Positions 17,878 to 29,789 of a stretch of DNA of 64,000 bases are shown here, piece after piece. The translations under genes were made by a program, and so were the position numbers. Each line of letters opens with the position of its first letter. The stretch's first letter is position 1. The notes below the pieces were generated by a model, which searched no databases, had not been told where the DNA came from, and saw only the letters and a list, made by a program, of their open reading frames with translations. The stretch spans positions 145,444 through 209,443 of the forward strand of contig NZ_JAHBGE010000057.1 of NCBI RefSeq assembly GCF_018390635.1, written 5' to 3'. This stretch comes from Ancylobacter lacus (lineage in GTDB: Bacteria > Pseudomonadota > Alphaproteobacteria > Rhizobiales > Xanthobacteraceae).

Positions 17878-18111
17878 TCAGAGCGAGCGGCCACGCAGCG
17901 CGGCGGGCTCGTCATGGCTCATGGCACGGGAGAAAGGCACGAGCTGCCACAGCGCGGAGAGCCCGACCAGAATATAGACGAGGCGCGCCAAGGTCGCATC
18001 CTGGCCGCCGAAGATCGCCGCCACCAGATCGACCTGCGCAAGGCCGACGAGACCCCAATTGATGCCGCCGACAATGACGAGCAGAAGCGTGATGAGGTTG
18101 AGGGCTTTCAT
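17878..18111 (-). CDS. DUF378 family small membrane protein
   Basis: 77 residues with two hydrophobic segments (NLITLLLVIVGGINWGLVGL and LARLVYILVGLSALWQLVPF). The GGxNWGL-x-GL motif followed by a second helix with A-L-W is the DUF378 hallmark. Function is unknown. I chose the ATG at 18111 because GGAG lies 8 bases ahead; the frame is open further upstream but that part (about 25 codons) has no membrane-protein character. It ends beside the shared terminator with choV. Confidence 0.8.
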   Translation of the reverse strand: MKALNLITLLLVIVGGINWGLVGLAQVDLVAAIFGGQDATLARLVYILVGLSALWQLVPFSRAMSHDEPAALRGRSL

Positions 18112-18275
18112 GAATTTGTCTCCGTATGCCGGCCCTCGACTGCCAAGGTGCGCGGTCTTACGGGACCAACTCGCCCTGTCCCCCATTGTTTGATGACGTT
18201 TACGTGTGACCAGCCAACGCCGGTGCGGGGGTGGGGCCTGCCGGCGGCGGCCGCCGGCAGCTCGCGACGCACAGC

Positions 18276-19616
18276 TCAGGTCACGGAACCGACCGCTTCC
18301 ACCACGTCGTTCACCACCGCTTCCACCAGATCCCGATCATCGCCTTCGCCCATGACCCGGATCACTGGTTCCGTACCGGAGGGACGGATGAGAAGACGCC
18401 CGTGGCTGTTGAGCTTCGATTCGGCCGCGGCGATCGCCTTGATGACGCTGTCCTGCTCGAGCGGACGACCGCCCTTGTAGCGCACATTTTTGAGGATCTG
18501 CGGCAACGGGTCGAACCGGTGGCACACGTCCGAAACCGGCCGGCCGAGCCGCTGCACCACCGCCAGCACCTGCAATGCCGCCACGAGGCCATCGCCGGTA
18601 GTGGAATAGTCGGACAGGATGATGTGGCCCGACTGTTCGCCGCCGACATTGAAGCCGTTGGCGCGCATATGCTCCAGCACATAGCGGTCGCCAACGGGTG
18701 TGCGCGCCAGGCCAAGGCCGAGGCCGGCGAGATGGCGCTCGAGGCCGAGATTGGACATGACGGTCGCGACGATGCCTTCCCGCGACAGCCGCCCGTCGTC
18801 CTTGAAGCTCTCGGCCACCACCGCCATGAGCTGGTCGCCGTCGACGAGATGGCCTTTCTCGTCAACGATCAGCACACGATCGGCATCACCATCAAGGGCG
18901 ATGCCGATATCGGCACGCACCTCCCGCACCTTGGCGGCCAGCGCCTCCGGCGCGGTCGAGCCGACCTCGCGGTTGATGTTGAAGCCGTCCGGCGCCACCC
19001 CGATGGGCACCACGTCGCAACCGAGTTCCCAAAGGGTTTCCGGCGCCACGCGGTAGGCGGCACCGTGGGCGCAGTCGATGACAACGCGGATGCCGTCGAA
19101 GGACTGGTTCCGCGGCAGGGTGCGCTTGGCAAACTCGATGTAGCGAGCGTGCACGCTCTCGATGCGCTTCGCGCGGCCGATATCCATCGGTTTGGCCAAG
19201 CGGGCCGAGAGGTCACCTTCCACCAGCGCCTCGATGTCGCTCTCGATGCCGTCCGACAGCTTGTAACCATCGGGACCGAAGAGCTTGATGCCGTTGTCGT
19301 CGAACGGATTGTGCGAGGCCGAAATCATGACGCCGATGTCGGCCCGCATCGAACGGGTGAGCATCGCGACCGCCGGGGTCGGCATCGGACCGAGCAGCAG
19401 AACATCCATGCCCACGGAGGTGAAGCCGGCAACGAGAGCGTTCTCGATCATGTAGCCGGACAGCCGGGTGTCCTTGCCGATGACAACGCGATGCCGGTGC
19501 TCACCCCGCTGGAAGACCAGCCCCGCCGCCATGCCGACCCGCAGCGCGAGCTCCGGGGTTATCACGCCGTTGGCCCGACCTCGAATACCGTCCGTGCCGA
19601 AATATCTGCGCGCCAT
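18276..19616 (-). CDS. glmM: Phosphoglucosamine mutase
   Basis: Converts glucosamine-6-phosphate to glucosamine-1-phosphate for peptidoglycan and LPS precursor synthesis. The 446-residue length is normal. It starts [13 protein letters not shown]; the phosphoserine loop is ISASHNP with Ser101; the Mg-binding loop is DGDADRV; the sugar-binding loop GGEQSGHI and phosphate loop [12 protein letters not shown] are intact. In rhizobia glmM typically follows ftsH and folP; here ftsH is nearby, but a ROK-like gene intervenes on the other strand and no folP is seen. The 205-bp divergent gap to the ROK-like gene must contain both promoters. Confidence 0.95.
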   Translation of the reverse strand: MARRYFGTDGIRGRANGVITPELALRVGMAAGLVFQRGEHRHRVVIGKDTRLSGYMIENALVAGFTSVGMDVLLLGPMPTPAVAMLTRSMRADIGVMISASHNPFDDNGIKLFGPDGYKLSDGIESDIEALVEGDLSARLAKPMDIGRAKRIESVHARYIEFAKRTLPRNQSFDGIRVVIDCAHGAAYRVAPETLWELGCDVVPIGVAPDGFNINREVGSTAPEALAAKVREVRADIGIALDGDADRVLIVDEKGHLVDGDQLMAVVAESFKDDGRLSREGIVATVMSNLGLERHLAGLGLGLARTPVGDRYVLEHMRANGFNVGGEQSGHIILSDYSTTGDGLVAALQVLAVVQRLGRPVSDVCHRFDPLPQILKNVRYKGGRPLEQDSVIKAIAAAESKLNSHGRLLIRPSGTEPVIRVMGEGDDRDLVEAVVNDVVEAVGSVT

Positions 19617-19821
19617 CGCGGGTCTTTTCCATCCGATATCTGCGCCGCCTTAGTAGCGGCTTTTAAGCTCACCTGACGTCACATGTCATAAGCCGGCGTT
19701 ACCGCGCGATCACTTCTCAGCCGCGCGTCCATGCAGGCCTGCTTTCCGCCAGCCGCAGCCGCGCGAGGAAACCAAGCCGCGCGCCCACCGTTGTGTGAGA
19801 GCAACAGGGGATGTCTTCTTC

Positions 19822-20898
19822 ATGGCAAAGACCAAGGCCGCTCCACGTATATCCTCCGCCCCTATCGCGGGACACGGCGCGGTCCGGCTGCCGAGTGTGG
19901 AGGTGGACGGCTACAACGCCCAGCTTCGCGACGACGACGGCTTCGTCGGCGACCGGGCCCGCCGCGCCGCCTTCTTCGAGGGCTTCGACAAGTGGCGCAC
20001 GATCGCCGCCAGCGCCGGCAAGGACCTCTTCTCCGAACCGACGACGGAAATATCCAAGCGATCCCTCGACAAGGTTTTCCTGGAAGGAAATGTGCGCGGG
20101 CAGGCGGTGATGCTGAGCGCGATCGAAGAGTTCGCGCACAATCTCGCCGCCGTCACCCGCCGGCTGCTGCGCACGAAGGAATGGCGGGACACCGAGCGGA
20201 TCGCCGTCGGCGGCGGGCTACGGTCGAGCCGTTTCGCCGAAATCGCGGTGGCCCGTACCGAGCTTCTGCTGCGGGCGGCGGAAATTCCGGTTGAGCTCAC
20301 GCCGATCCGCCACGACCCGGACGAGGCGGGGCTGATCGGCGCCGCCCATCTCGCCCCGAGCTGGATGTTCGCCGCCCATGACAGCCTTGTCGCGGTCGAT
20401 ATCGGCGGCAGCAACATCCGGGCCGGGATTGTCGAACTGAACCTGAAAAAGGCGCCGGACCTCGCCCGCGCCGCCGTCCGCAGCTCATTGCTGTGGCGGC
20501 ACGCAGACGAGGAACAGGACCGGGAAACCGCGGTCGGCCGGCTGATCGACATGCTTGCCGAGCTGATCGCGGGCGCCGAAAAGGGCGAGCTGCATCTGGC
20601 CCCCTTCATTGGCATCGGCTGTCCCGGCGTCATCGAGCCGGATGGCTCCATCAGTCAAGGCGCCCAGAACCTGCCCGGCAACTGGTCGAGCCGGCGGTTC
20701 AACCTGCCGGAGGCCCTGAAGGCAGCCCTGCCGGTCATCGCCGGCGAGGAAAGCGTGGTGGTGATGCACAACGACGCCGTCGTCCAGGGGTTGAGCCAGC
20801 GGCCCTTCATGGAGGATGTCGCCCGATGGGGCGTGCTCACCATCGGCACCGGCCTCGGCAACGCCCGTTTCACCAACCGGGAGCGTGGCGGCGGCTGA
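19822..20898 (+). CDS. ROK-like sugar kinase family protein with permuted motif order
   Basis: 358 residues. The phosphate-binding DIGGSNIRAGIVE motif that normally opens a ROK protein is at about residue 192, followed by the IGIGCPGVIEPDG region, the catalytic-type MHNDAVVQG and GTGLGNARF at the C-terminus. The typical ROK C-terminal segment, ending in A-G-L-I-G-A-A, occurs instead in the N-terminal half (IAVGGGLRSSRFAEIAVART at about 130-150, then DEAGLIGAAHL at about 170). No zinc-binding Cys motif is visible. The ATG at 19822 has AGGGGA about 12 bases upstream; an ATG at 19795 is in frame. Substrate unknown. It is convergent with ftsH and shares a terminator with it. Confidence 0.75.
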   Translation: MAKTKAAPRISSAPIAGHGAVRLPSVEVDGYNAQLRDDDGFVGDRARRAAFFEGFDKWRTIAASAGKDLFSEPTTEISKRSLDKVFLEGNVRGQAVMLSAIEEFAHNLAAVTRRLLRTKEWRDTERIAVGGGLRSSRFAEIAVARTELLLRAAEIPVELTPIRHDPDEAGLIGAAHLAPSWMFAAHDSLVAVDIGGSNIRAGIVELNLKKAPDLARAAVRSSLLWRHADEEQDRETAVGRLIDMLAELIAGAEKGELHLAPFIGIGCPGVIEPDGSISQGAQNLPGNWSSRRFNLPEALKAALPVIAGEESVVVMHNDAVVQGLSQRPFMEDVARWGVLTIGTGLGNARFTNRERGGG

Positions 20899-20960
20899 CA
20901 TGCCGCGGAGCCTTGGCGGCAGTCCCGCGAGACGAGACACTCAAGGGGACCCAGAACAAA

Positions 20961-20993
20961 AAAACGCCCGCCAAAATAGGCGGGCGTTTGATT
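20961..20993. terminator. Bidirectional intrinsic terminator, ROK-like gene / ftsH
   Basis: AAACGCCCGCC pairs with GGCGGGCGTTT around AAAATA (11-bp stem). An A7 run precedes and TTTGATTTT follows, so it can act in both directions between these convergent genes. Confidence 0.92.
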
Positions 20994-21030
20994 TTGTCTG
21001 GTCCAGCTCCCTGGCACGGCAAGCTCCGCA

Positions 21031-22950
<1,920 letters not shown>

Positions 22951-23095
22951 TATCCTTTCGGCGCCGGGCGAGCCCCGACGCGGGGGGCCTGCCGATGCCG
23001 GCGCCGCTCCCTTTCGTTCGGTAATTTAGGTCCGCACCCGCGGATTGCCAAGATGCCCCGGTTGATACGCTTGGACGCGGTTGCGCAAATCCTCG

Positions 23096-24163
23096 TCAAG
23101 TAGCGGGCAGCCCGGCACGACGAAGCGGGGCGGCGGCGATGACGAGCTGGTCCTTCTCCAGCCGGACCAGCGCGCCGGCGAGGGTGCGGCCCGCCGGGCC
23201 GGGATGGCCTGCATGGTCCAGAATCCAGCGCATCAGGGCCTCGAGCTTGCCCAGCTCGGCCGGCCCCTCATGGCCGAGATGCTCCACCAGCCGCGCGAGA
23301 AGGCGCAGGCCGATCTCCTCCGGAAGGGCAAGAAAGGCGGACCGGTTGAGCTTCAGCGGGCCGCCGTCGGCCCAGGGCGCGGGGCAGAGCCGCGCCACCG
23401 CCTCCTCCGTCGCCTGCTGAAGGGCAGCTTCGGCGCGGCTCATGCGCTGTGCGAAGCGGCCAAGCCCTTCCGCATCCAGTCCTTCGGCCGCGAGCGCCGG
23501 CAGAAGATGCGCCCGCAGCCGGGCGCGGGCAAAGCGATGGTCAGTATTGGACGGGTCCTCGGCCGCCTCGACCCCCGCCGCCTGGCAGGTGGCGACCAGA
23601 ACCGCCTTCGGCAACGACAGGAACGGGCGCAATAGCACGAAATCGCCGATGCGGCGCTCCGCTGACATGCCTCCAAGCCCCGAGAGCCCCGAGCCCCGGA
23701 GCAGCCGAAACAGAACGGTCTCGGCCTGATCGTCGCTCGTATGCGCCGTCGCCAGTGCCCCGGCGCCGATCGCCCCCGCGTGGGCCGCGAGCAGCGCGTA
23801 GCGGGCATTGCGGGCGGCCTCCTGCAAACCCGCCGCGGGACGGTCGCCCTCCCAGTTCAGGATGGTATGGGGAATGTCGAGCCGGGCGCAGAGCGCCGCG
23901 ACCGTCTCCGCCTCCTGCCGCGCCGCCCGGCGCAGGCCGTGATCGACGGTGGCCGCCGCAATCTCAGGCCCCGCCTCGCGCTCCGCCCGCCAAAGATGGG
24001 CGAGCAGCAGCAGCGCCGTGGAGTCCGGACCGCCGGAAACGGCGAGGAGCACCTTGCGGTGCCCCTCGAAGCTGCGGAACAGGGTCGGCAAATCCAGCGA
24101 GCGCGGATCGCCGGCGCCATGACGGCCGGCCCTGCGGGGCGGCGGACCTTCAGCAGCGGGCAC
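23096..24163 (-). CDS. tilS: tRNA(Ile)-lysidine synthase
   Basis: Modifies C34 of the minor Ile tRNA to lysidine, changing its specificity to AUA. The PP-loop SGGPDST (ATP pyrophosphatase) is about 35 residues in, followed by VDHGLR, TAHTSDDQAET and RPFLSL, all typical. I place the start at GTG 24163, inside the last codons of cpoB, because no ATG exists between there and the PP-loop. GGGAAC lies about 10 bases upstream. An ATG at 24262 would add 33 residues of frame-shadow sequence lying within cpoB. Length is then 355, short for the family, with a reduced C-terminal domain as in many alphaproteobacteria. Confidence 0.88.
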   Translation of the reverse strand: MPAAEGPPPRRAGRHGAGDPRSLDLPTLFRSFEGHRKVLLAVSGGPDSTALLLLAHLWRAEREAGPEIAAATVDHGLRRAARQEAETVAALCARLDIPHTILNWEGDRPAAGLQEAARNARYALLAAHAGAIGAGALATAHTSDDQAETVLFRLLRGSGLSGLGGMSAERRIGDFVLLRPFLSLPKAVLVATCQAAGVEAAEDPSNTDHRFARARLRAHLLPALAAEGLDAEGLGRFAQRMSRAEAALQQATEEAVARLCPAPWADGGPLKLNRSAFLALPEEIGLRLLARLVEHLGHEGPAELGKLEALMRWILDHAGHPGPAGRTLAGALVRLEKDQLVIAAAPLRRAGLPAT

Positions 24164-25118
24164 GCTTCTGTTCCCGTTCAACGCCCTGGCGCACCGTCGC
24201 TGATGCCTTGGGATATTTGTTGCCGACCGCGTTGTAGGTCGCGCAGGCCGCGTCTTTCTCACCGATCGCCGCCAGCGACTGGCCCAGCCGCAGCAGAGCG
24301 TCCGGCGCCTTCACCGCATTGGGATAATCACTCGACACTTTGAGGAAGCTCTGCGCCGCTTCCTTGTACATCTGTCGCTGATAGTCGGCCTCGCCCATCC
24401 AGTAATAGGCGTCCGGCACGGCGCGGTCGCTGGGGTATTGCCGTATGAAGGTCTGGAAGCCCTGCGAGGCCTGGGCATAGTCCTGCCGCAGCACATAGCC
24501 ATAGGCCAGATCGTAAAGGTCCTTCGGCGTGTTGGTCGGCGGCTGCGTCGCGAGGTCCTGCCCACCGGCCGCCGGAGCACCCGAGCCAAGGTCGACCGGC
24601 GCACCGACGCCATCAGCGCTGCCGGGAGCGGACGGCGGGGTCGTGCCGAGGGGCCGCGGCGCGCCGGGCGCCGTCGGCTGGGCATTCGGGTCGAACGCAT
24701 CGGACCGCCGGCTACTGGTAGCGGCAGGCTGGCCGGCCCGCGCCGGGGCCGCCGCGGCGGCGGCAGGCGCGGCTCCGGCCGCCGCAGCAGCGGCTCCGGC
24801 ACCACCGCCGGCGCGATAGTCCATCTCCTGCTGGGTGCGCTTGAGCTGGGCTTCGAGCTGCTGATTCTTGAACTGCAGTTCCTCGATCTGCCCGGTCATC
24901 TGCCGCATCTGGTTCTCGATGCGGTCGAGGCGCGAGCTCACGGCGTCGCTCTCGCCGGCCGGCGGCGCCTGTGAGCCCTGGCCAACCTGCCCGGGCGGCT
25001 TGAACAGATTGCCGAAGAAATCGCCGTTCTGCTGCGCCAAAGCCGAACCGGGCAGCGCGACGGCCGCGAGGCCGAATGACAGCAGGAAGGCCCGCAGGGG
25101 CATGACTCGCAGGATCAT
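24150..25118 (-). CDS. cpoB: Cell division coordinator CpoB (YbgF)
   Basis: Periplasmic 322-residue protein linking Tol-Pal constriction with peptidoglycan synthesis. A signal peptide is at about 1-28 (FLLSFGLAAVALPGSALAQQ). A coiled coil follows (about 55-95: SSRLDRIENQMRQMTGQIEE), then an Ala/Pro/Gly linker (about 105-190), and C-terminal TPR repeats (YDLAYGYVLRQDYAQASQGF; YWMGEADYQRQMYKEAAQSF; ALLRLGQSLAAIGEKDAACA). An in-frame ATG five codons inside is an alternative start. The stop overlaps the tilS start by 14 bases, so the two are coupled. Confidence 0.92.
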   Translation of the reverse strand: MILRVMPLRAFLLSFGLAAVALPGSALAQQNGDFFGNLFKPPGQVGQGSQAPPAGESDAVSSRLDRIENQMRQMTGQIEELQFKNQQLEAQLKRTQQEMDYRAGGGAGAAAAAAGAAPAAAAAAPARAGQPAATSSRRSDAFDPNAQPTAPGAPRPLGTTPPSAPGSADGVGAPVDLGSGAPAAGGQDLATQPPTNTPKDLYDLAYGYVLRQDYAQASQGFQTFIRQYPSDRAVPDAYYWMGEADYQRQMYKEAAQSFLKVSSDYPNAVKAPDALLRLGQSLAAIGEKDAACATYNAVGNKYPKASATVRQGVEREQKRARC

Positions 25119-25288
25119 GATGTTCGGTGCTTGAGCAACATTCGCAAGGGGTCGGCCACGTCACCGACACCGAACCAGCATACCGGGCCGATCGCGACCA
25201 AAGTGTGGCCCATCAGTGCCTTGCCGCCACGCTGCCGGCCGACCGCCGCTTGCGCGGACGCCCGCCGGCAACGCTCAGGTCGGCGATG

Positions 25289-25792
25289 TCACGAGCCCGG
25301 ATTGTTCAGCACCGTGACCGCGCGGCGGTTCTGCGACCAGCACGAAATATCGTTACACACCGCGACCGGACGCTCCTTGCCATACGAAATGGTGCGCATG
25401 CGGTGGGCCTGGATGCCGCGGCTCACGAGATAGTCGCGCACGCTCTGGGCGCGGCGTGCGCCGAGCGCAATGTTGTACTCGCGGGTGCCGCGCTCGTCGG
25501 CGTGACCTTCGATGGTGAAGGTGTAGCGGTTGTACTGCTGCAGCCACTGGGCCTGCTTGTCGAGCGTGGCGCGGGCCTCGGGCGAGAGGTCGGTCTGGTC
25601 ACTGTCGAAGAACACCCGATCACCGACCGAGACGACGAATTCCTGCGGGCTGCCGGCGGGAGCCGAGCCAAGAGCACCACCGACGCCGCCGCGGCCGTCC
25701 ATCGGGTTCTTGGCGCAGGCCGCAGCGAGCAGCGCGAGGCCGATGATGAGTGCGGTGCGCGAACCGCGGACGATGCGCAGCATACGGGTCAT
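25289..25792 (-). CDS. pal: Peptidoglycan-associated lipoprotein Pal
   Basis: 167-residue outer-membrane lipoprotein of the Tol-Pal system. The signal ends in lipobox LAAAC, then the mature lipoprotein. The C-terminal OmpA-like domain carries the peptidoglycan (meso-DAP) motif: FFDSDQTDLSPEARATLDKQ, then EGHADERGTREYNIALGARR, and ends with the typical VTVLNN segment. It follows tolB after 171 bases and precedes cpoB after 170 bases, both on the same strand. Two in-frame ATGs at the start differ by three codons. Confidence 0.95.
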   Translation of the reverse strand: MTRMLRIVRGSRTALIIGLALLAAACAKNPMDGRGGVGGALGSAPAGSPQEFVVSVGDRVFFDSDQTDLSPEARATLDKQAQWLQQYNRYTFTIEGHADERGTREYNIALGARRAQSVRDYLVSRGIQAHRMRTISYGKERPVAVCNDISCWSQNRRAVTVLNNPGS

Positions 25793-25963
25793 TCCGGTGA
25801 CTCCTGATGTCCTTCGGCCGGATGACCCCGGCCTCGTGTTTTCTTGGTTAACTCATGAAGCGTCATGGTTGATGAAACCTTGCCGCAACCGCTCGACTCT
25901 CGTCAGAAAGCGGAAACCCCTCATTATGGTTTCCAACTCATTATCTCGGCCGGATCGGCGCCT

Positions 25964-27364
25964 TCAGGAGCGCAGCGGCGACCAGGCCGGATCGGAGGCG
26001 TAGCTCGGCGTGGGAACCCGCTGTTCGTTGTAGCCGGTCACGTCGACCGTATAGAGCTGGGGCCCACCCGACCCGCCCAGATCGCGGAAGAACATGATGA
26101 CCCGGCCATTGGGCGCGAAGGTGGGACCCTCATTGTGGTAGCCCTCGGTCAGGATGCGCTCGCCCGACCCGTCGGTGCGCATGATGCCGATGGCAAAGCG
26201 CCCGTTCGCCTGCTTCGTGAAGGCGATGGTATCGCCGCGCGGCGACCATACCGGCGTCGAATACCGGCCGTCGCCAAACGAGATGCGGCGCGGATTGGAG
26301 CCGTCGGCGCCCATCAGGTAAATCTGCGAGGTGCCGCCGCGGTCGCTTTCGAACACGATCTGGGTGCCATCGGGCGAATAGCACGGCGCGGTGTCGATGG
26401 CGGCGGTGTCGGTGAGCCGGGTCGTTGCCTTGGAGCGCAGGTCCATCACGAAGATGTTGGAATCGCCGCCCTGCTGCAGGCTGAGGATGACGCGCTGGCC
26501 GTCCGGGCCAAAACGGGGCGAGAAGCTCATGCCCGGGAAGTTGCCCACCACCTCGCGCTGGCCGGTCTCGATATTGAGGAGGTAGACGCGCGGTTCGGCG
26601 CGCCCATAGGACATGTAGGTGATTTCCTGGCTGGTCGGCGAGAAGCGCGGCGTCAGCACGAGATCATCGCCACGGGTCAGATAGGTCACGTTTGCCCCGT
26701 CCTGATCCATGATCGCGAGGCGCTTGACGCGCTTTTCCTTAGGGCCGGATTCATCCACGAACACGATGCGGGTGTCGAAATAGCCCTTCTCACCCGTCAG
26801 CCTCTCATAGATGGCGTCGGCAATGATGTGGGCGACCCGCCGCCAGTTTTCCGGCTGGGTGAAATACTGCTGGCCGATGAGCTGCTGCCCGGCGAACACG
26901 TCCCACAGCCGGAACTCCGCCTTGACCCTGCCGTCGGGCTGGCGGGTCATGCGGCCGGTGACCAGCGCCTGCGCATTGATGACGCGCCAGTCCTGGAAGC
27001 GGGGCGAGGCGTCGGGGTTGGTGATCTTCTCGACGAAGGCGGCAGGGTCGATCGGCGCGAACAGTCCGGAACGGCGCAGATCCGCCGAGATGATCTGGGT
27101 GACGCCTTTGCCGGCCTCGACATCCTGCGGGCTGCCGCCCCCTACGAAATCGGTGATGGCGATCGGCAGCGCCTGCACCGTGCCCTGCGTCACGTCGAGC
27201 CGGAGCACCGCGCCGGCCGGACCCACCCCCGCGAGCCCCGCGCCGGCGAGCGCGCCGGCCCCGGTCAGCAGCGTGCGGCGGGAAAACACCGGCCCGCGCT
27301 TCGGAAGCAGCAGGCCGGAACCCTCGGGACGGAACGACGCGGACGGACGGATCAACTCTGTCAT
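25964..27364 (-). CDS. tolB: Tol-Pal system beta-propeller protein TolB
   Basis: Periplasmic beta-propeller (466 aa from the chosen start) that binds Pal. After an N-terminal domain come propeller blades with repeated D-G-x-R/Q motifs: [61 protein letters not shown] chose ATG 27364 (MTELIRPS); the longer frame up to 27661 runs into tolA and lacks character. The signal region has SRRTLL followed by a Gly/Ala hydrophobic stretch, a twin-arginine-like pattern, 27 residues in. TolB of enterobacteria uses Sec. It lies 38 bases after tolA. Confidence 0.92.
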   Translation of the reverse strand: MTELIRPSASFRPEGSGLLLPKRGPVFSRRTLLTGAGALAGAGLAGVGPAGAVLRLDVTQGTVQALPIAITDFVGGGSPQDVEAGKGVTQIISADLRRSGLFAPIDPAAFVEKITNPDASPRFQDWRVINAQALVTGRMTRQPDGRVKAEFRLWDVFAGQQLIGQQYFTQPENWRRVAHIIADAIYERLTGEKGYFDTRIVFVDESGPKEKRVKRLAIMDQDGANVTYLTRGDDLVLTPRFSPTSQEITYMSYGRAEPRVYLLNIETGQREVVGNFPGMSFSPRFGPDGQRVILSLQQGGDSNIFVMDLRSKATTRLTDTAAIDTAPCYSPDGTQIVFESDRGGTSQIYLMGADGSNPRRISFGDGRYSTPVWSPRGDTIAFTKQANGRFAIGIMRTDGSGERILTEGYHNEGPTFAPNGRVIMFFRDLGGSGGPQLYTVDVTGYNEQRVPTPSYASDPAWSPLRS

Positions 27365-27402
27365 TTTCAATCTCGGGCAGTCGGCAATGGCGGCATGAAC
27401 GC

Positions 27403-28389
27403 TCACCCGCGCACGATGTCGCGGGGATCGAAGGTGATCTCGATATCCTTCCACGCCTCGTACTTCGAGGGCGAAAGCATGTCGAAGGGCTGGCCGCGGA
27501 AGATGGCGCGGATCGCACTGTCGCGAGCGGTCATAAAAAACTGGCTCTGGCCGGAGGTGATCACCTGAGGCGGCCCCGCCAGCGTCCCGTCGATGTTCAG
27601 CCGGATCCGCACCGTGACGATGAGCTCCTGGGGGTTGGCCGCGCCGGCCGGCGGGTTCCACAGACCCATCAGCCGCGCCCGCAGGGCGTCGATCTCGGTC
27701 TGCGACAGCCGGGCGGCGGAACCCGTGGAGGCGCCAAGGGCCGCGGTGTTGTTGATGGTGTCGCCGATCGCGGCCTGACGCGAGGGTGTGCGCTTGTCCA
27801 GCAGGGCGGCAATCTGGTTGGTGTCGAACTTGCGCTCTTCCTGGTCACGCGGCGGCGCCTGCACCACCGGCTTGGGCGGTGGCGGCTTCTTCGGCGGCAT
27901 GGGCGGGGGAGCCGGCGGAATCTGGGCCAGCTTTTCCTCGGGCTTCGGCTCCGGCGGCTTAGGCTCCGGCGGCTTCGACTTCAGCGCCTCGGCATCAGGG
28001 GGCGGCGGCGCGGGGGCGGGCTTGGCTTCGGCCTGTGCCGGCGCGGGCGGCTTGGGCTCCGGCGGCTTCACCTGGGGCGGCGGAGGCGGGGGCGGCGGCG
28101 GAGGCTCGTTCGCCGCCTTCACCTCCGGCTTCTCGGAAACCGGGGCCTCGAGATTCTCCGCGGGCTTCGGCGTCGGCGCGACCTTCTCGACCACCGGCTT
28201 CGGCGCCTCGGCCTTCGGCGCGTCCTTCTTGCCGGCCATCATCTGCGACAGCTCGTCATCCGACACGATGTCGATCGGCATCGACTCCGCCGGCGCCACG
28301 TCGAAAGGATGCGGCGAGGCGAAGGAGAAGATCATGAAGGCCAGAATGCCGCCATGGAGAACAGCCGAGGAGATGAGGCCCGCGCGCAT
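27403..28389 (-). CDS. tolA: TolA-like cell envelope protein
   Basis: 328-residue inner-membrane anchored protein linking TolQR to TolB/Pal. One N-terminal transmembrane helix (about 5-25: [20 protein letters not shown]) with the SxxxH motif at S8-H12 precedes a long Pro/Ala/Lys/Glu-rich central domain (about 60-185) including a nine-proline run. A C-terminal TolA/TonB-like globular domain ends [14 protein letters not shown]. The Pro-rich rather than Lys/Ala helical middle is usual for alphaproteobacteria. tolR ends 6 bases upstream, so tolQ-tolR-tolA are tightly packed. Confidence 0.9.
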   Translation of the reverse strand: MRAGLISSAVLHGGILAFMIFSFASPHPFDVAPAESMPIDIVSDDELSQMMAGKKDAPKAEAPKPVVEKVAPTPKPAENLEAPVSEKPEVKAANEPPPPPPPPPPQVKPPEPKPPAPAQAEAKPAPAPPPPDAEALKSKPPEPKPPEPKPEEKLAQIPPAPPPMPPKKPPPPKPVVQAPPRDQEERKFDTNQIAALLDKRTPSRQAAIGDTINNTAALGASTGSAARLSQTEIDALRARLMGLWNPPAGAANPQELIVTVRIRLNIDGTLAGPPQVITSGQSQFFMTARDSAIRAIFRGQPFDMLSPSKYEAWKDIEITFDPRDIVRG

Positions 28390-28395
28390 GGCCGC

Positions 28396-28848
28396 TCAGT
28401 TCCCCTGCTCGACGTCCGAGACCAGTGCCACGCGCTTGAAGCCGGCGCCGGACAGCCGTCCCATCACCTTCATCACGGTGCCGTAGTCGACCGTCTTGTC
28501 GCCGCGGACGAAGACCCGCTCGTCATAGCCAGCCTTGGCGATGGCCTGCAGCTTCGGCACCACCTCGTCAACCTGGATCTCGGTGTCCTGCAGGAAGATC
28601 TGACCCTTGGCGTTGATCGAGATGACCAGCGGCTCCTTGTCCTGCTCAACCGCCTTGGCCTCGGTCTGGGGCAGCTCCAGCGGCACGCCGACCGTGAGCA
28701 TCGGGGCCGCCACCATGAAGATGATGAGCAGAACCAGCATCACGTCGACCATCGGGGTGACGTTGATCTCCGACATGACGGCACCGCCGCCGCGCCGACG
28801 CGAGCGCCGCGACTGCCAGCCCCCTGCCCCGGCTCCGCCCATGCCCAT
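28396..28848 (-). CDS. tolR: Tol-Pal system protein TolR
   Basis: 150-residue ExbD/TolR protein, an inner-membrane proton-channel component. Its N-terminal cytoplasmic tail is Gly/Arg rich (WQSRRSRRRGGGAVMSEINV). The transmembrane helix contains the proton-conducting Asp in NVTPMVDVMLVLLIIFMVAA. The periplasmic domain runs SINAKGQIFLQDTEIQVDEV to the C-terminus (KRVALVSDVEQGN). It is 3 bases after tolQ and 6 before tolA, implying one mRNA with coupled translation. The start could be an internal ATG at MSEINV, but the tail fits the family. Confidence 0.94.
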   Translation of the reverse strand: MGMGGAGAGGWQSRRSRRRGGGAVMSEINVTPMVDVMLVLLIIFMVAAPMLTVGVPLELPQTEAKAVEQDKEPLVISINAKGQIFLQDTEIQVDEVVPKLQAIAKAGYDERVFVRGDKTVDYGTVMKVMGRLSGAGFKRVALVSDVEQGN

Positions 28849-28851
28849 CGA

Positions 28852-29583
28852 TCAGCCCCGCTCGTCGATCTGCCGCGACAGGATGGCGGAAAACTCGTCC
28901 GCGAACCCCTCCAGCCGCAGCGCCTGGCGATTCACCTGCGACACGAACTTGTTGTAGAAAATCGTCGCGGGAATGGCGGCGATGAGGCCGATTGCGGTCG
29001 CGAACAGCGCCTCGGCGATGCCGGGGGCCACCACGGCGAGGCTGGTGTTCTTGGAGGCGGCGATCGACTGGAAGCTGGTCATGATGCCCCACACCGTGCC
29101 GAACAGGCCGATGAAGGGACCGGCGGAGCCAACCGTCGCCAGAACGAGCAGCCGGTTCTCCAGCCGCTCGACCTCCCGGGCGATGGTCACGTCCATCACC
29201 TTGTCGAGCCGCTGGGTGAGGCCGGCGAAGGACCGGGCGCCGCCCTCATAGGAACGCTTCCATTCGCGCATGGCGGCCACGAAGATGGCGGCCATGGCGT
29301 GGTTGGGGCGGGAAGAAAGCGAGCGGTAGAGCTCCTCGAGGCTCTGCCCGGACCAGAAGACCTGCTCGAAGCGGTCCATCTGCCGCTTCATGCGGGTGAA
29401 GAGGATCGTCTTGTCAATGATGATCGCCCACACCCAGACCGACGCCACCACGAGGCCCGCCATGACGAACTTCACGATGAAATGGGCCTGAAGGAACAGA
29501 CCGATAAGAGACAGGTCGGCACTCGGGGCGGCCATCGCCGTCTGTGCCACGTCGGCAGGATTCATCTGATCAAAACCTCGCAC
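28852..29583 (-). CDS. tolQ: Tol-Pal system protein TolQ
   Basis: 243-residue MotA/TolQ/ExbB channel subunit. Three membrane segments are seen: about 25-55 (LFLQAHFIVKFVMAGLVVAS), about 145-170 (LATVGSAGPFIGLFGTVWGI) and about 190-215 (GIAEALFATAIGLIAAIPAT). The conserved SAGPFIGLFGTVWGI motif and A-T-A-x-G-L are diagnostic. It is the first gene of the tolQRAB unit. The start MRGFDQMNPADV could instead be its second Met; both precede the family core. Upstream lies a 276-bp gap to ybgC with a near-CtrA-type site. Confidence 0.94.
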   Translation of the reverse strand: MRGFDQMNPADVAQTAMAAPSADLSLIGLFLQAHFIVKFVMAGLVVASVWVWAIIIDKTILFTRMKRQMDRFEQVFWSGQSLEELYRSLSSRPNHAMAAIFVAAMREWKRSYEGGARSFAGLTQRLDKVMDVTIAREVERLENRLLVLATVGSAGPFIGLFGTVWGIMTSFQSIAASKNTSLAVVAPGIAEALFATAIGLIAAIPATIFYNKFVSQVNRQALRLEGFADEFSAILSRQIDERG

Positions 29584-29789
29584 CAGGGCTGGCGCATCGC
29601 CCGGCTCACACCGGTCCGCAGCTCTTCATCACGTCCGTCAAGCCGGGGTGGCGACGAAACCGTTCCGCGAGGCCGCCACCACGGCCCGTTCCGCAGGACC
29701 CACCGAACGTAAACCCGTGTTCTGCGTGGATTCTGACGAAACTTGGGCGCATGTCGGCCCGCCTCGCCCCCATCTAAGACGGACTAGGG

